Below, one piece after another: positions 34,272 through 43,984 of a stretch of 64,000 nt of DNA. Both the position numbers and the translations under genes were made by a program. The stretch is taken from contig JAQOOI010000017.1 in the NCBI GenBank assembly GCA_028554645.1, positions 372,001 to 436,000 of the forward strand, written 5' to 3'. The DNA is from Omphalotus guepiniiformis (lineage: Eukaryota > Basidiomycota > Agaricomycetes > Agaricales > Omphalotaceae). The notes beneath the pieces are model-generated. The model was given only the letters and a program-made list of their open reading frames with translations, was not told the origin of the DNA and ran no database searches. The stretch's first letter is position 1, and each line of letters opens with the position of its first letter.

Positions 34272-35579
34272 GGCTACCGGGGAGGAATTGGTCGAAGCTA
34301 CTCGTAGCGGGTCCGGGCAGGCATTCATTCATTCCTACAGAGCATGGGCATGTATGTACATATCTACATTCGTTTTTGTTGTGTTTGTTTTTCTCTGGGT
34401 TTGAGGCTCACTATCGTTAAATTGTGTACAATAACATCGATGTCGATATACACGAAGTACAAGCGTGGGAGCTCTTAGGCTTTATTGCTTGCCTTTCACT
34501 TTCATGTTTCAACTTTCTATCGCCTTCTGTTGATCAGGCCTCAGGCTCTGGCATGATCAGTGCAAAGGTGATCAGGTACAACAAGATCATGATAACCAGT
34601 GTTGACCTCATCATTCAGACTCCTTGCGACGCACTGGATACCTTTGACCAACAATCTCTCAGGCAGTGCGAAGTTGGTTTCTGCCTTCGGTCCCGGAGCG
34701 AGCGAACGTTCGAAGAATCTTCCAAGGTCTAAGGATATGGATACGAGGTTGCATCGGAACGCATGTTAACGGATAAATTCAAACTGCAAGCTGCGATTAA
34801 TTGCAAGAAGTTCGAGTGTTGTTACAGGCACTTTTGATTCCGGTGAGTAGTCTGACGCCCCGATACGAGTGTCTTTCAAAGGAATGATGGGCAATAGTTC
34901 AGGCCGGCAGGATTGACCTGTCCAAGGGGAGCTTACGCGTTACCCTTGGAGCTTGTTTTGATTGTAGGCCGCCCGGAAGACATTACTCTTGTCAGTTACG
35001 CAAAGTTTGCCACTACACTAGACGTATGGGAAGGAAGGGGGACAAGGAGGATTTTTCTTGCGCATGCTCGAGTGAAGATGAGGTCCAGTGAATTGGAGGT
35101 GTTTTGGGCCAATGAACGTGAGATGACTTGGAATTCTATGTTCTTTAAGGATTCTTTGACCTCTTGCCACAATTCCAAGGTTGCGTTAACAAGGTCTTCT
35201 GACAAGAGTCCCCTTCGGTTATCCCACACTTATCCAACTTGCAACCTACCATGAGATACAGTCACCTCTGTACCAGGTAACAGATGACCTTAGGCCACCC
35301 GCGACGCGTATCCACGGCCGAGCTTCTCAAGCTTCGGACTCGTATGTTCAAAGCAGAATTCTATGAATCTTCTGAACATAAGCTATAAGTAGTACTCCTC
35401 GCAAACAAATTTTACTAAGCTCGAAAGCTATAATAATATACATATACCGGTCTCCTTCGGATAATGAACAATTTCTATTGACGCCGGCAATGTTAATTGC
35501 CGCTCAAGGTCTATTTAAGAAATCTCACAGGGCTCCACTATCTACATATCTACTACAGTCCCTCTCAGTCTGCTACAAG
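34272..35579. other. intergenic, no supported gene
   Basis: Two plus-strand frames of about 100-113 codons (34424-34732, 34913-35254) show no motif, and a minus frame overlaps the second. I see no convincing exon chain. The last about 150 bases are the promoter of the ABM gene. Confidence 0.45.
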
Positions 35580-36329
35580 ATGTCAATGCTGGACTTGTGC
35601 CCGTACGTCGCCTATCACCTAAACCCACAAAATCGTCGTTAATCGTATTAAATATCTTCCGAAAATTAGTGAAACTACACCATCAGGAAAGGTGGTATTG
35701 ATCGCCACCATCACTGCGAAACCAGGAAAGGTAGGTCATGGTCAAAGTCTAACACAATGACTAGTAACTCTGATCTCGATTCCTTCCTTCGTAGGAAGCC
35801 AGATTGCAAGAGCTTCTTCTAGCTGCACAGAAGCATGCGCTTTCAGATAAGGAACCTAGGACGGTGTGGATGCTAAAAGCCTGCTTTCGTTTCGAGTCAA
35901 CTGATTAACCTGAAACGATATGTCTTAGCACACTTACAGAGTGACGAGGGCAGTCGATAAGGACGGAAAACACACTTCTGCATTCATTGTTATCGTAAGT
36001 GGTGAACACAAATGGGTTGTGTAGTTCTCACTCAGTTTTGTCCTTTCAATCTCAATCTTACAGGAGGAATACGATGAAGGTGCGTTTTCCAAGTTTTCAT
36101 CACAAGCTGGTTAACTGGCAGTACTAAATCCGATTCTTTCTTCTTTTAGTCAAAGTGGGATTCAAAGACCACACAACTGGTCCCCCTCTTATCGAAATGG
36201 CGAAAGCTTTCAAAGAAGAAGATGTCCTCGCGATACCTCCCGTGTTGACTTTCTGCGATGGTATGACATTTGACACCCCCTTTCTTTTGCTTCATATCAA
36301 ACTGAATGTTGCTTTTGGCAGAGCTTTGA
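35580..36329 (+). CDS. ABM-fold (antibiotic biosynthesis monooxygenase-like) small protein
   Basis: Seven short exons (35580-35602, 35670-35730, 35795-35863, 35929-35994, 36064-36079, 36150-36260, 36322-36329) join in phase with GT-AG borders to about 118 residues. The pattern VVLIATITAKPGKEARLQEL, then HTYRVTRAVDKDG, FIVIEEYD and a C-terminal helix-strand segment (PPLIEMAKAFKEEDVL) matches the dimeric alpha/beta barrel of the ABM superfamily, whose members act on diverse small molecules without a bound cofactor. The specific reaction is unknown. Exons 2-4 recur at 41640-41960 as a truncated duplicate. The final exon encodes only Glu-Leu and the stop. Confidence 0.8.
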
Positions 36330-36371
36330 TGTATGATAACATGTTTGGTTGAAATTTCGTTGAAAATGTAT

Positions 36372-36483
36372 TTGTAATTATACACGATGGCTATGTATAC
36401 AAGAGTTAAACCTGACAGATTGTGAGCTTGTAATTATACACGATGGCTATGTATACAAGAGTTAAACCTGACAGATTGTGAGC
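36372..36483. repeat. 56-base perfect tandem duplication
   Basis: The unit beginning TTGTAATTATACACGATGGC occurs twice with a period of 56 bases (36372-36427 and 36428-36483), in the 3' flank of the ABM gene. Identity between the units suggests a very recent event. Confidence 0.9.
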
Positions 36484-36574
36484 AACTTTGGTGTAGCGAC
36501 TTAAGGGTTTTGCACCGACTCGTCTTCCTCCGCCGGCTTTTTATAGGTCAAGAATTAGAACCGGGCCAAGCAGA

Positions 36575-39150
36575 TGAAATTTTCAACCCAGATATCCAAC
36601 ACGAGTCCTAGGATTGCGAACAGCTATCGAAGATTCTTCTTGCGTGGTGTGTACAAGCACTTCGAGAGGAATATTCACTGGGGGCTATAATCAAATAACA
36701 TCGTCAACAACTCTGACCAAGAAAACCCTACAGTACCTGAGGTTTGGTTTCCGTGGCAAACAAAGGCAGACCAATCTCATTGATAGTACAATTGTCCAGC
36801 ATTGAGCTGGCAGAGAATGTCTGTACGCGAGTGCTATACAACGATCGTTGATCGGGAGGTTGGAGTATAGTGTTAGAGCCTCCTTCGGTGGAGGCACCGG
36901 GAAGTATATAAGGGTAACAGCTTTGATAGTTGTTGTTTTTCGTCTGGAAGTGGTAGCTTGCGTTTACCCTAAACAAATCAAAATTCATCAGTCGGCCTCT
37001 CTGAGAATCAGAATGGAATTGGAGAACGGAACGGACATGGAAAGGTAGCAGTTCACGTATACTGTGGATATCAGTGGGTGAGCTCAGCTCAGGCCGTGAA
37101 GGAAGAAGAGGAAGGAGCTTACGCTGCGGTAACACTATTTCAGAAGTTATAAATACGGGATTGCTGATGCCTATCGCGTACTAGAAATTGTTTTTTGTTA
37201 GCATGTAAGTTGATCATGATGACTTAATAAGCCGTACAGAAATAAGGACTATGAGAGAGAAGATCCTAGTACAACGGTAAAAATTGAGTTTTAAAGGACG
37301 CGACAGATCACCCACACTGTGATCATCCCTGTATTGAGAAGATAAGCAGACAACATTGTACAACTTGAATTTTGTCCTTCAGATCGACGAGCCGTGCGTG
37401 TCAGAAGCATCATCCTGAAGGCATCACGAAACATTCATCTCACCAAGTTAAATCTGTTCCCGATTTTGACAAGGTATAACAGAGAGCAATACCAATAAGA
37501 ATATCGGTGGTCGATGTTAGGCCCATTGCTACAAAGACTAACCACTGGAGTTTCACTTTCTTAGAAGTTGGAATGTGTGGATCATTGGAAGGAACTAGCC
37601 TTGAAGGAGATGTCCAATAGATCATGAAGAGAAGGTACAGTGAATCTGCGGGTGAATTAGTGAGAAGGGTTCGTACTATGACACACACCCTTAGGAATTA
37701 GATCCGTACACTTTACAGGCAAAGACTGAGAGCAAAGTAACGATGAGATGTAAACCAGGGGGCGAGATATGCTTATGGAAGACGTACAAGTTCCAAATGC
37801 TATGTAAACCCATATGGTATCAATTGATCAGTTCATTTCTTGGAGCGTCAACTTCATTCAGCTTTACCGAAATCAATAGCAACAGCGAATGCCTAATGAC
37901 GAATCGTTTGGAATGAATTGCTTCTTGGTATACACGAAATGCTCACCAGTCCTATCGGTACCCATTTGCTGCTCAGATGTCTGACTATATGATAATAAGG
38001 AATCAAGAATGAGGATTATAGTATGAGTATTTCACGTTTCCATATCCGAACGATATACATTCTAGAAGTATGAAGTCAGGCCTCATGAAGTCGTGCTGAG
38101 AAGAAGGATGCTCACGTCTTTGTGATATCCATTATAATCGTCTATGTCAACGTGTCAGCGATTACAGAAAGCTTCACGTTCTGGTTTACGTCTTACTTGC
38201 ATGAAAATTTGTATCTGATGAAGAATACATATGAATATCGCAGGACACCTGAAGTAATATACCCTCGCTCACCTTCAAGCTCCAAATGAACGGCGGAGAA
38301 GGATTTCCAATCTGACCAACAGTATAATAATGTGTGGCGTACATCACGAAACAGATATGCAGAACGTCGATTGTCCTGCCATCGGAAATCCGTACTGAAT
38401 GGATTATTACCTTCACGCAGGGAAAATGAACGTACCAAAGAAAAGCTACCTGAACAAGATAGTATGCTTCATTCAGTATGAGCAAAAGTACAATAGAAGA
38501 ATCCAAGGCTTACAAATACTTTATGGCTAAGCGGATCAGTTTTATTCGCGCGAGAGAACAAGACAGCTTGTGTAGTCGCGATTCCACACAATCTGGAATG
38601 GAAACAAGTCTACCGTTCAGCTTTCAGTCTTCGGAAGACATCGTAGAACTTACATCGATGCAAGGAAAAGCCCTACTAACAATCCCGTGTAGGTTTCGCG
38701 AGCATCGAACGGACGAGGGTCACTGTCCATGGCCGTCTTAGTGTATATCTCCTAGTCTTGCTAGTCCGAGGGCTCAATGCAGCCAGATGAAAGGCTCCTT
38801 TTCAACTACAGGTCGAGGTGTAGATAACTATCCAGTAGCTGAAGAGGTGAAAGGATGTGATCATCCCCCCATGTTCGTGTCAGTGTTTAAAGGATGTCAT
38901 ACAGACCAAAACAAGGTGCTCTCCCTCCATCACCTATATAGAAGCCCAAGGTTTTCTGCGATAGAAGCCGCATCGAAACAGTGTTTGTGTTCAGGGACCA
39001 TGCCCTGTTACACCGTGTTACAGCTTGTTATTGCTTCGCTAACAAATATTTCAGTTCCCACAACTAAGTTCATAGCCACGTTTATCCTGATGTGTCGATG
39101 GGTCGATAGCCAAGACCAGCCTCCGATACTTTATAGATGCTGCAAGCGCA
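36575..39150. repeat. segmental duplication, copy 1 (partner 43978-46560)
   Basis: The two regions are direct repeats, collinear from TTCAACCCAGATATCCA at the left to the TTATAGATNC block at the right, with many substitutions and small indels. They carry the paralogous DUF6534 genes. Confidence 0.88.
36583..38730 (-). CDS. DUF6534-type multi-pass membrane protein, copy 1
   Basis: Exon 1 (from 38730) encodes MDSDPRPFDARETYTGLLVG and splices to ILCGIATTQAVLFSRANKTD, then VAFLW, then TIDVLHICFVMYATHYYTVG with NPSPPFIWSLK. Further exons carry MYIVRIWK, a segment near 37440-37630 with FVAMGLTSTTDILIGIALCY, the VNASYHFQTKNN block equivalent to the YANSLLATLNAR block of the gene at 54632, and a hydrophilic tail ending VRNPRTRVGYLG. 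This order is that of agaricomycete DUF6534 proteins, which have about seven membrane helices; their function is unknown. Middle exons (about 37700-38190) were not fully resolved. Splice signals checked in exons 1-4 and the last two are intact. Confidence 0.68.
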
Positions 39151-40299
39151 GAAGACAGCAGCAACAACACTGCAACTGCGACAGCAGACTGCAGCAAAAA
39201 AAGACTGCAACAGCAACGGCAGACTGCAGCAAAAGACGACACAGCAGACAGCAGCAAAGGACTGCAACAGCAGACAGCAGCAATAGACAGCAGGAAAAAA
39301 CTGCAACAGCAGACAGCAGCAACAGCAACATGTATTTAGCTTCGTGGATAGTGATAGCAAACGGCGAAAGCAACAGTGGCACATTGGGAAGGCAGTGATA
39401 AAGAAGGAAAACAGTGATGGTGGAAAGAGGAGGGGTAGTAGCGAATAAAAAGGACATCGGTGGACGTAGGGAGCGGCAGTATAAGGAGCGACCACAAGAA
39501 GCGGAAAAGGAACAAGGACAGGATAAAAATGGGGGTAAAGGCCGGGAGAAAGAGTTAGACGACAGCAGGAAGTGGGACGAGGAACAGAGGTGGAGGCAGA
39601 GATGGGAAAGAAGAAAAACGCGTCGGAAAGGAATGAAACGCAGCGATGATTCTGAACACGTTGAGAGCTGGTAGGGCCAACTCCAACTAAGGATACAAGA
39701 TTCGCATAGACAACGACCTCCGCCAGCCCGCGTTTTCTAAGGGCGCCAGTTGCAACAAGAAAACAGCTGTAAGGAAAAAGTAGGAGAGTGAAGATGGTGG
39801 GCTGGCCAATACCATATCTGGGTGACCATTGACCTCCGCCAGCTCACGAACTTCGTCAGACGCACCGGCCACGAACGAAGAAACGAATGGAAGAATGGAA
39901 AAGGATGAAAACCAACAAAAGGACGCTCACTAGTTCGATGATCACTTGGAGTTGGGTCTAGTAGTGCGGGGAATCCAACCTGGGCGAATGGGAGCAAATT
40001 GAGGTCTGAGATGTTTTCTCTCGAATAGAGTTCGCGACTGCAACTGAGAGCTCTGAAGTGATGGTTGACGGTTCTGAGATGCTGAATACTTCCCAAAACT
40101 AATGAGACCAGACTGAAGATCAAACAATATTGAGGAAGCAACTACTCTTGCATTGCATTGAGATAGACGAATGCAGAAGAACGAGACCAATGAAAGAAAA
40201 CGAGCGGAAATGTATTCTCTTGCGATGATACTGCTGTTGTCGGTGATGCCGCCGATGAAGGAGAAAGGAAAAGCTGGATGTGAGAAGACACTACCGACA
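38731..40299. other. intergenic, no supported gene
   Basis: Left part is shared with the flank of the second DUF6534 copy. A CAG-rich minisatellite lies at 39148-39331. A Lys/Arg/Glu-rich frame at 39414-39674 looks like low-complexity sequence and not a gene. Confidence 0.5.
39148..39331. repeat. CAG/GCA-rich minisatellite
   Basis: Imperfect repeats of a unit like ACTGCAACAGCAGACAGCAG with AAA interruptions. The array begins at or just after the point where homology between the two segmental copies fades, and is absent from the other copy (about 46550). Confidence 0.85.
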
Positions 40300-41210
40300 G
40301 ACCCTAACCTTACTGTCGTTGACGCTTTACTCCTAACCCGTAAATTTCTTGTTCCTCAACCTCTACCTTCACTTAGTTATCTCTTGGGATTCGACATCTT
40401 GAAGAAGGAGGAGGATCTTTATGTCTCGCTTCTTCAAAACAACAAAGTATCGGTAAGGTTTTTCGTTCAAGGATGTACCGGTCGCGACATCAGATTGCTG
40501 TAAGAGCGTGAAAAGGTCCGAATATCTTCTGTTTTTTCCTGGAGTGCGTTTGAACTAATTCGACGATAAGTCATTATCTGAACTGATCGTTTCTAGAAAT
40601 GCATATATCAGTATCAAATGGAATGCTTCTAGAGGCGGGGCCTTCGCTGTTTTGTCGCTACCATCACCTTTCCATCAACGGGTTCCACTGACTGGTCACC
40701 CCATGTCGATTCTCTCGTGGCATCCGGCGGTGAAGACATCAAGTCATGATTTGGAAGATCGATTCAGCTACTTTCGAAGGTTGGGGAGATGACCACTGGG
40801 AACCAAAAGACTTTGACCCTGTCCGGCGCATCGATGCTTCACCACGTAATTCGGACAGGTGTTGTTCCATCCTACGGCGAAAAATGTTGTTGCAAGCGCC
40901 TCTGGAAAGCACACTGTTAAATTGTTCGACCTTGCTGCTACCGAAGATCCCTGGAGTGTTCTCGTCGGTCACGGTGATGCCATTCAAAGCATTGCTTTCA
41001 ATTCGACTGGCACCACGACGTGTCGTGATCGTAAGCTGAGGCTTTTTCGACCCGCGTGCTGGGTTACAGACGGTCACGGAGGCGTCAAAAGCGCTAGGTT
41101 GGTGTGGTTGGGTGATATGGATACTGGGTTTAGCAAGATGTCCGATCGGCAGGTGTCTGGGAACAGGTCGGAGTTCGCTGTTCTGTGTTGAGGGGTGGAA
41201 AAACACTCAT
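40300..41210 (+). pseudogene. inverted, decayed coronin copy
   Basis: On the plus strand, promoter, start and propeller segments of coronin recur. The start reads MSRFFKTTKYR with a conserved donor. Exon 2 (HVFGQ...) is missing, exon 3 resumes at about 40599 with a two-base disruption, and propeller blocks (WKIDSATFEGWGDDHWEPKD, VLFHPTAKNVVASASGKHTV, LVGHGDAIQSIAFNSTGT) fall in different frames. Sequence for the C-terminal half and coiled coil is deleted. Orientation is opposite to the functional gene. Confidence 0.88.
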
Positions 41211-41422
41211 TTGAGGAGAAATAGACTGGGGACTATGAGGTGGAACTGGAATGTGAAATGGATGGTTTGTTCCTCGTGCTATATTCTTTGGCTTGCGTTC
41301 GTGAATATACTGAAGAGTTGGTATCAATTACCGGTTTCGATTATGGAATGGGAAAAAACAGATTTGCACGTTGACCTTTGGTTGAGAAGAAATATTCAGC
41401 GACTCCGAGAGGGTTGGTTGTG

Positions 41423-41632
41423 AGCGCTTGAGCGCTTAGTGTGCGAAAGAAGTGCTTCGTTGTGGTTTTGCAGCTTGTGTATCGACCACTTCACCTCACT
41501 TGACATTGACCAGTGACTAGCTAGCGACCTCTCGTCTCGGAGACAGACGGATCGTCGAATGGAGAAGATGCCTTTTACGACGAAGCGTATATTGGTCGGT
41601 CATACACGCCTCACGACGATGCTTCAAACAGG
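41423..41632. promoter_or_regulatory. conserved upstream block, inverted relic (copy 4)
   Basis: The reverse complement matches 25670-25840 (CGCTTAGTGTGCGAAAGAAG, CACTTGACATTGACC, ATCGTCGAATGGAGAAG, CGACGATGCTTCAAA). It adjoins the coronin pseudogene exactly as the original adjoins coronin, so both moved together. Confidence 0.6.
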
Positions 41633-41639
41633 GTAAAAA

Positions 41640-41960
41640 TCAGTGAAAGTACACTATCTGGAGAGGTGGTATTGATCGCCACCATCACTGCGAAACCAGG
41701 AAAGGTTGGTCAAGGTCAAAGTCTTACACAATGACTACTTTGACATCGATTTCTTCCTTCCTAGGAAGCCAGATTGCAAGAGCTTCTGTTAGCTGCAGAG
41801 GAACATGCGCTTTCAGATGAGGAACCTAGGACGGTGTGGATGCTGAAAGGTTTCGTTTCAACTGATATTTTTTGAAACGATTTGTCTTAGCACACTTATA
41901 GAGTGCCGTCGATCGATAAGGATGGAAAACACATTTCTGCATTTATCGTAATCGTAAGTG
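41640..41960 (+). pseudogene. truncated copy of the ABM gene (exons 2-4)
   Basis: Exons encoding GEVVLIATITAKPGKEARLQ, ELLLAAEEHALSDEEPRT and HTYRVPSIDKDGKHISAF are kept with their introns and splice sites. Exon 1 and exons 5-7 are absent, and the sequence runs into the 3' end of the hydrolase gene on the other strand. It is an incomplete product of segmental duplication. Confidence 0.8.
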
Positions 41961-42042
41961 GTGTTGGTTATAATAATAAACGAGGTATTGTATGTACACA
42001 TTCCAGCTATTTCATTAGCTGAAATCGCGCTCACCACTATAT

Positions 42043-43368
42043 CTATTGCAGTTCGCTAAACCTGAAAGCCCTATCACCTTTCTGAAGGAATGCCCAAACG
42101 TTTTTAACCTTCCAACCCTTCTCCTTCCAATCATTCAACGACGCAGGAAACAAATCAATAATATCAATCAGACTAGCATCGTGCGCTAGCAAGAGGAATA
42201 TATCCGGATGCGCATCAAATCTAATGACTTCAGCCAGTGTCTTAATGGAAGTTTCGCGGTCGCTGTACACTGATTGTTCCGCGATGCTAAGAAGAGGACT
42301 GGTACGGGCGCTCAAGTCAAAGTTGGCAGTACCGTCAGGATTGGGGAAGTATTTGGTGGATATCGTTTTTTGAGTTGAGGTGAGAAGTTCTTTGGGATAG
42401 GGGAAATACTTTGTGATATGGGGATTTGGACGTAACATGCCAGGGTGATGGCATGCATCTCCTCCGAGAAGGATAAATGAGTTCTCTCCGACACGCGCGA
42501 GGGCTCCTATATGTCCAGGACAATGCTAGTGGGAGCCAAATTTTCAGTAAGTCAGAAGCCATCACCCTTGAACTGCATAGCTTGCTCACCCCAGGCAAAT
42601 CGAGCAGATACAAACTGCCGTCCTTGAAGAAATCAATAGCAGGCAAGTTTCCTATCTTCAGCGTGGATTCTTCCGTGAAGGAAAGCTCCGTGACCGTTCT
42701 CCCACTAAAAAGATGTACTTGAGAATCTCTACCTTTGTGGCAATCAGAATGTGACTCGAACGTACGCAAAATCTGTGTCTAGAAGTGTAGCTTCCGGATC
42801 ACTGGGATAGGTTCTTCGGTCGTATCCAGGTCCTACAATCAGTTCTGTTGTTGGAGGGAACTTGGACATATCGCCTATGTAAATCGAGGATTGTAAGGTC
42901 ATCGGGGGTGAAAAGTTACTTTTTACTCTCACGTACCGGTATGATCAGCATGCGAATGACTGTATCCCAGCGAGGAATTATAGTGAGCACAATGTCATGG
43001 GGTTCAAAGTCAAAATCCTCTAACCTCCAAATAACCGAATCAATGGTCTCCAGCGCAACTCCACCAGCAATCAACTGCTCCATAACATCTTTCCCTACCT
43101 TGATATCGAACCCATTGAATCTATCTTGAATAACTGGAGGGTACTGATCTATATCCTTTCGTAGGCCGAGGTCGAACATGATGCGTTTCCCGCCGATATG
43201 TTCTATGAGAAAAGCATATACAGGTGACTCCATCATTTCAAGTCCAGGTAAAACTGGTTGGATGAAGATCGCAGCAGGAGCATAGGTTCCTTCACGAGCT
43301 ACGTTGATAGCCTTTACGGTGACGGTAGTTGTTGATGGGGGAATGTTGATTGTAGCTGGGTCTTCCAT
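42043..43368 (-). CDS. metallo-beta-lactamase-fold hydrolase
   Basis: Starts at 43368 (MEDPATINIPPSTTTVTVKA); a longer frame to 43407 uses a non-ATG codon. The first exon contains IMFDLGLRKD. A small exon at 42936-42958 supplies SHSHADHTG, the metal-binding H-x-H-x-D-H. The next has DMSKFPPTTELIVGPGY. A further exon carries IDFFKDGSLYLLDLPG, joined to HCPGHIGALARVGENSF and LLGGDACHHPG, giving the remaining His and Asp ligands. The C-terminal exon ends FRFSELQ. Such proteins are zinc hydrolases; fungal members near this type are often compared with lactonases, but the substrate is not evident. It lies inside the duplicated block and has no partner in the other copy. Confidence 0.85.
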
Positions 43369-43984
43369 GCTGTGGGGTCGTGGTTGGGTGAGGTGAAATC
43401 CAAACACTTTGTCAGATATTTATATAACGTATGAAGCTTGAAAGCCGTATCGTTGAAACGCAGCAGGTTGTCCCTCGAATAGCTTGGGCCGACGAGAATC
43501 GGTACCTCGGGCATATGGTCGGGCATATAGTCGGGCTTATAAATTCAAATTCAAAGTGAAATTGATTAGGACTTGCCTTCCAATTTTTCGGATTCCAGTC
43601 TTACTCAGTCCTTGTCAACAATCTTATGTAGTCTCAACTTATTGAGTCCGCTTACTACTTCCTTCCTTCCTTCCTTCCTTCCTTCCTTCCTTCCTCGGAG
43701 TCCGAAGAAACGGACGAACTTCATCATTGAAGGAATTCGATATCGTATGTACTTATTCAAATTGGAAGTACAGTACTACTTACTTCATATTGCTTGACTT
43801 GAGGAGGCGAATTATTGCTTGGAAGAAATTGGAGTACAACAAATGCACATAGCATAGTCCTCAATGAGATACATATCGAATACACGGATTGTACTACGCA
43901 TACTTCGTGAGCCCAGGCAGTGACAATCACAAGTCCGTTGAAACCAAGCAGATACACCATAACATAGAGGGTTTGATAAAATAT
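43369..43984. other. intergenic with a tetranucleotide repeat
   Basis: Promoter side of the hydrolase and 3' flank of the second DUF6534 copy, with a (CTTC)n tract inside. No gene. Confidence 0.5.
43658..43695. repeat. (CTTC)n microsatellite
   Basis: About nine uninterrupted CTTC units. Confidence 0.95.

Noticed and set aside
36146..36385. 79-residue minus-strand frame over the end of the ABM gene
   Set aside because: Antisense to exon 6 and intron 6 of a gene with seven matching exons; no motif.
39148..39331. Regular repeats that might suggest a CRISPR-like array
   Set aside because: The genome is eukaryotic, units are imperfect and lack unique spacers; it is a minisatellite.
39051..39495. 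Cys/Leu-rich minus-strand frames that look like repetitive secreted proteins
   Set aside because: They are translations of the CAG-type minisatellite; no signal peptide, splice context or conservation in the duplicated copy.
39414..39674. 86-residue Lys/Arg/Glu-rich plus-strand frame
   Set aside because: Purine-rich low-complexity DNA; no splice partners or homologous motif.
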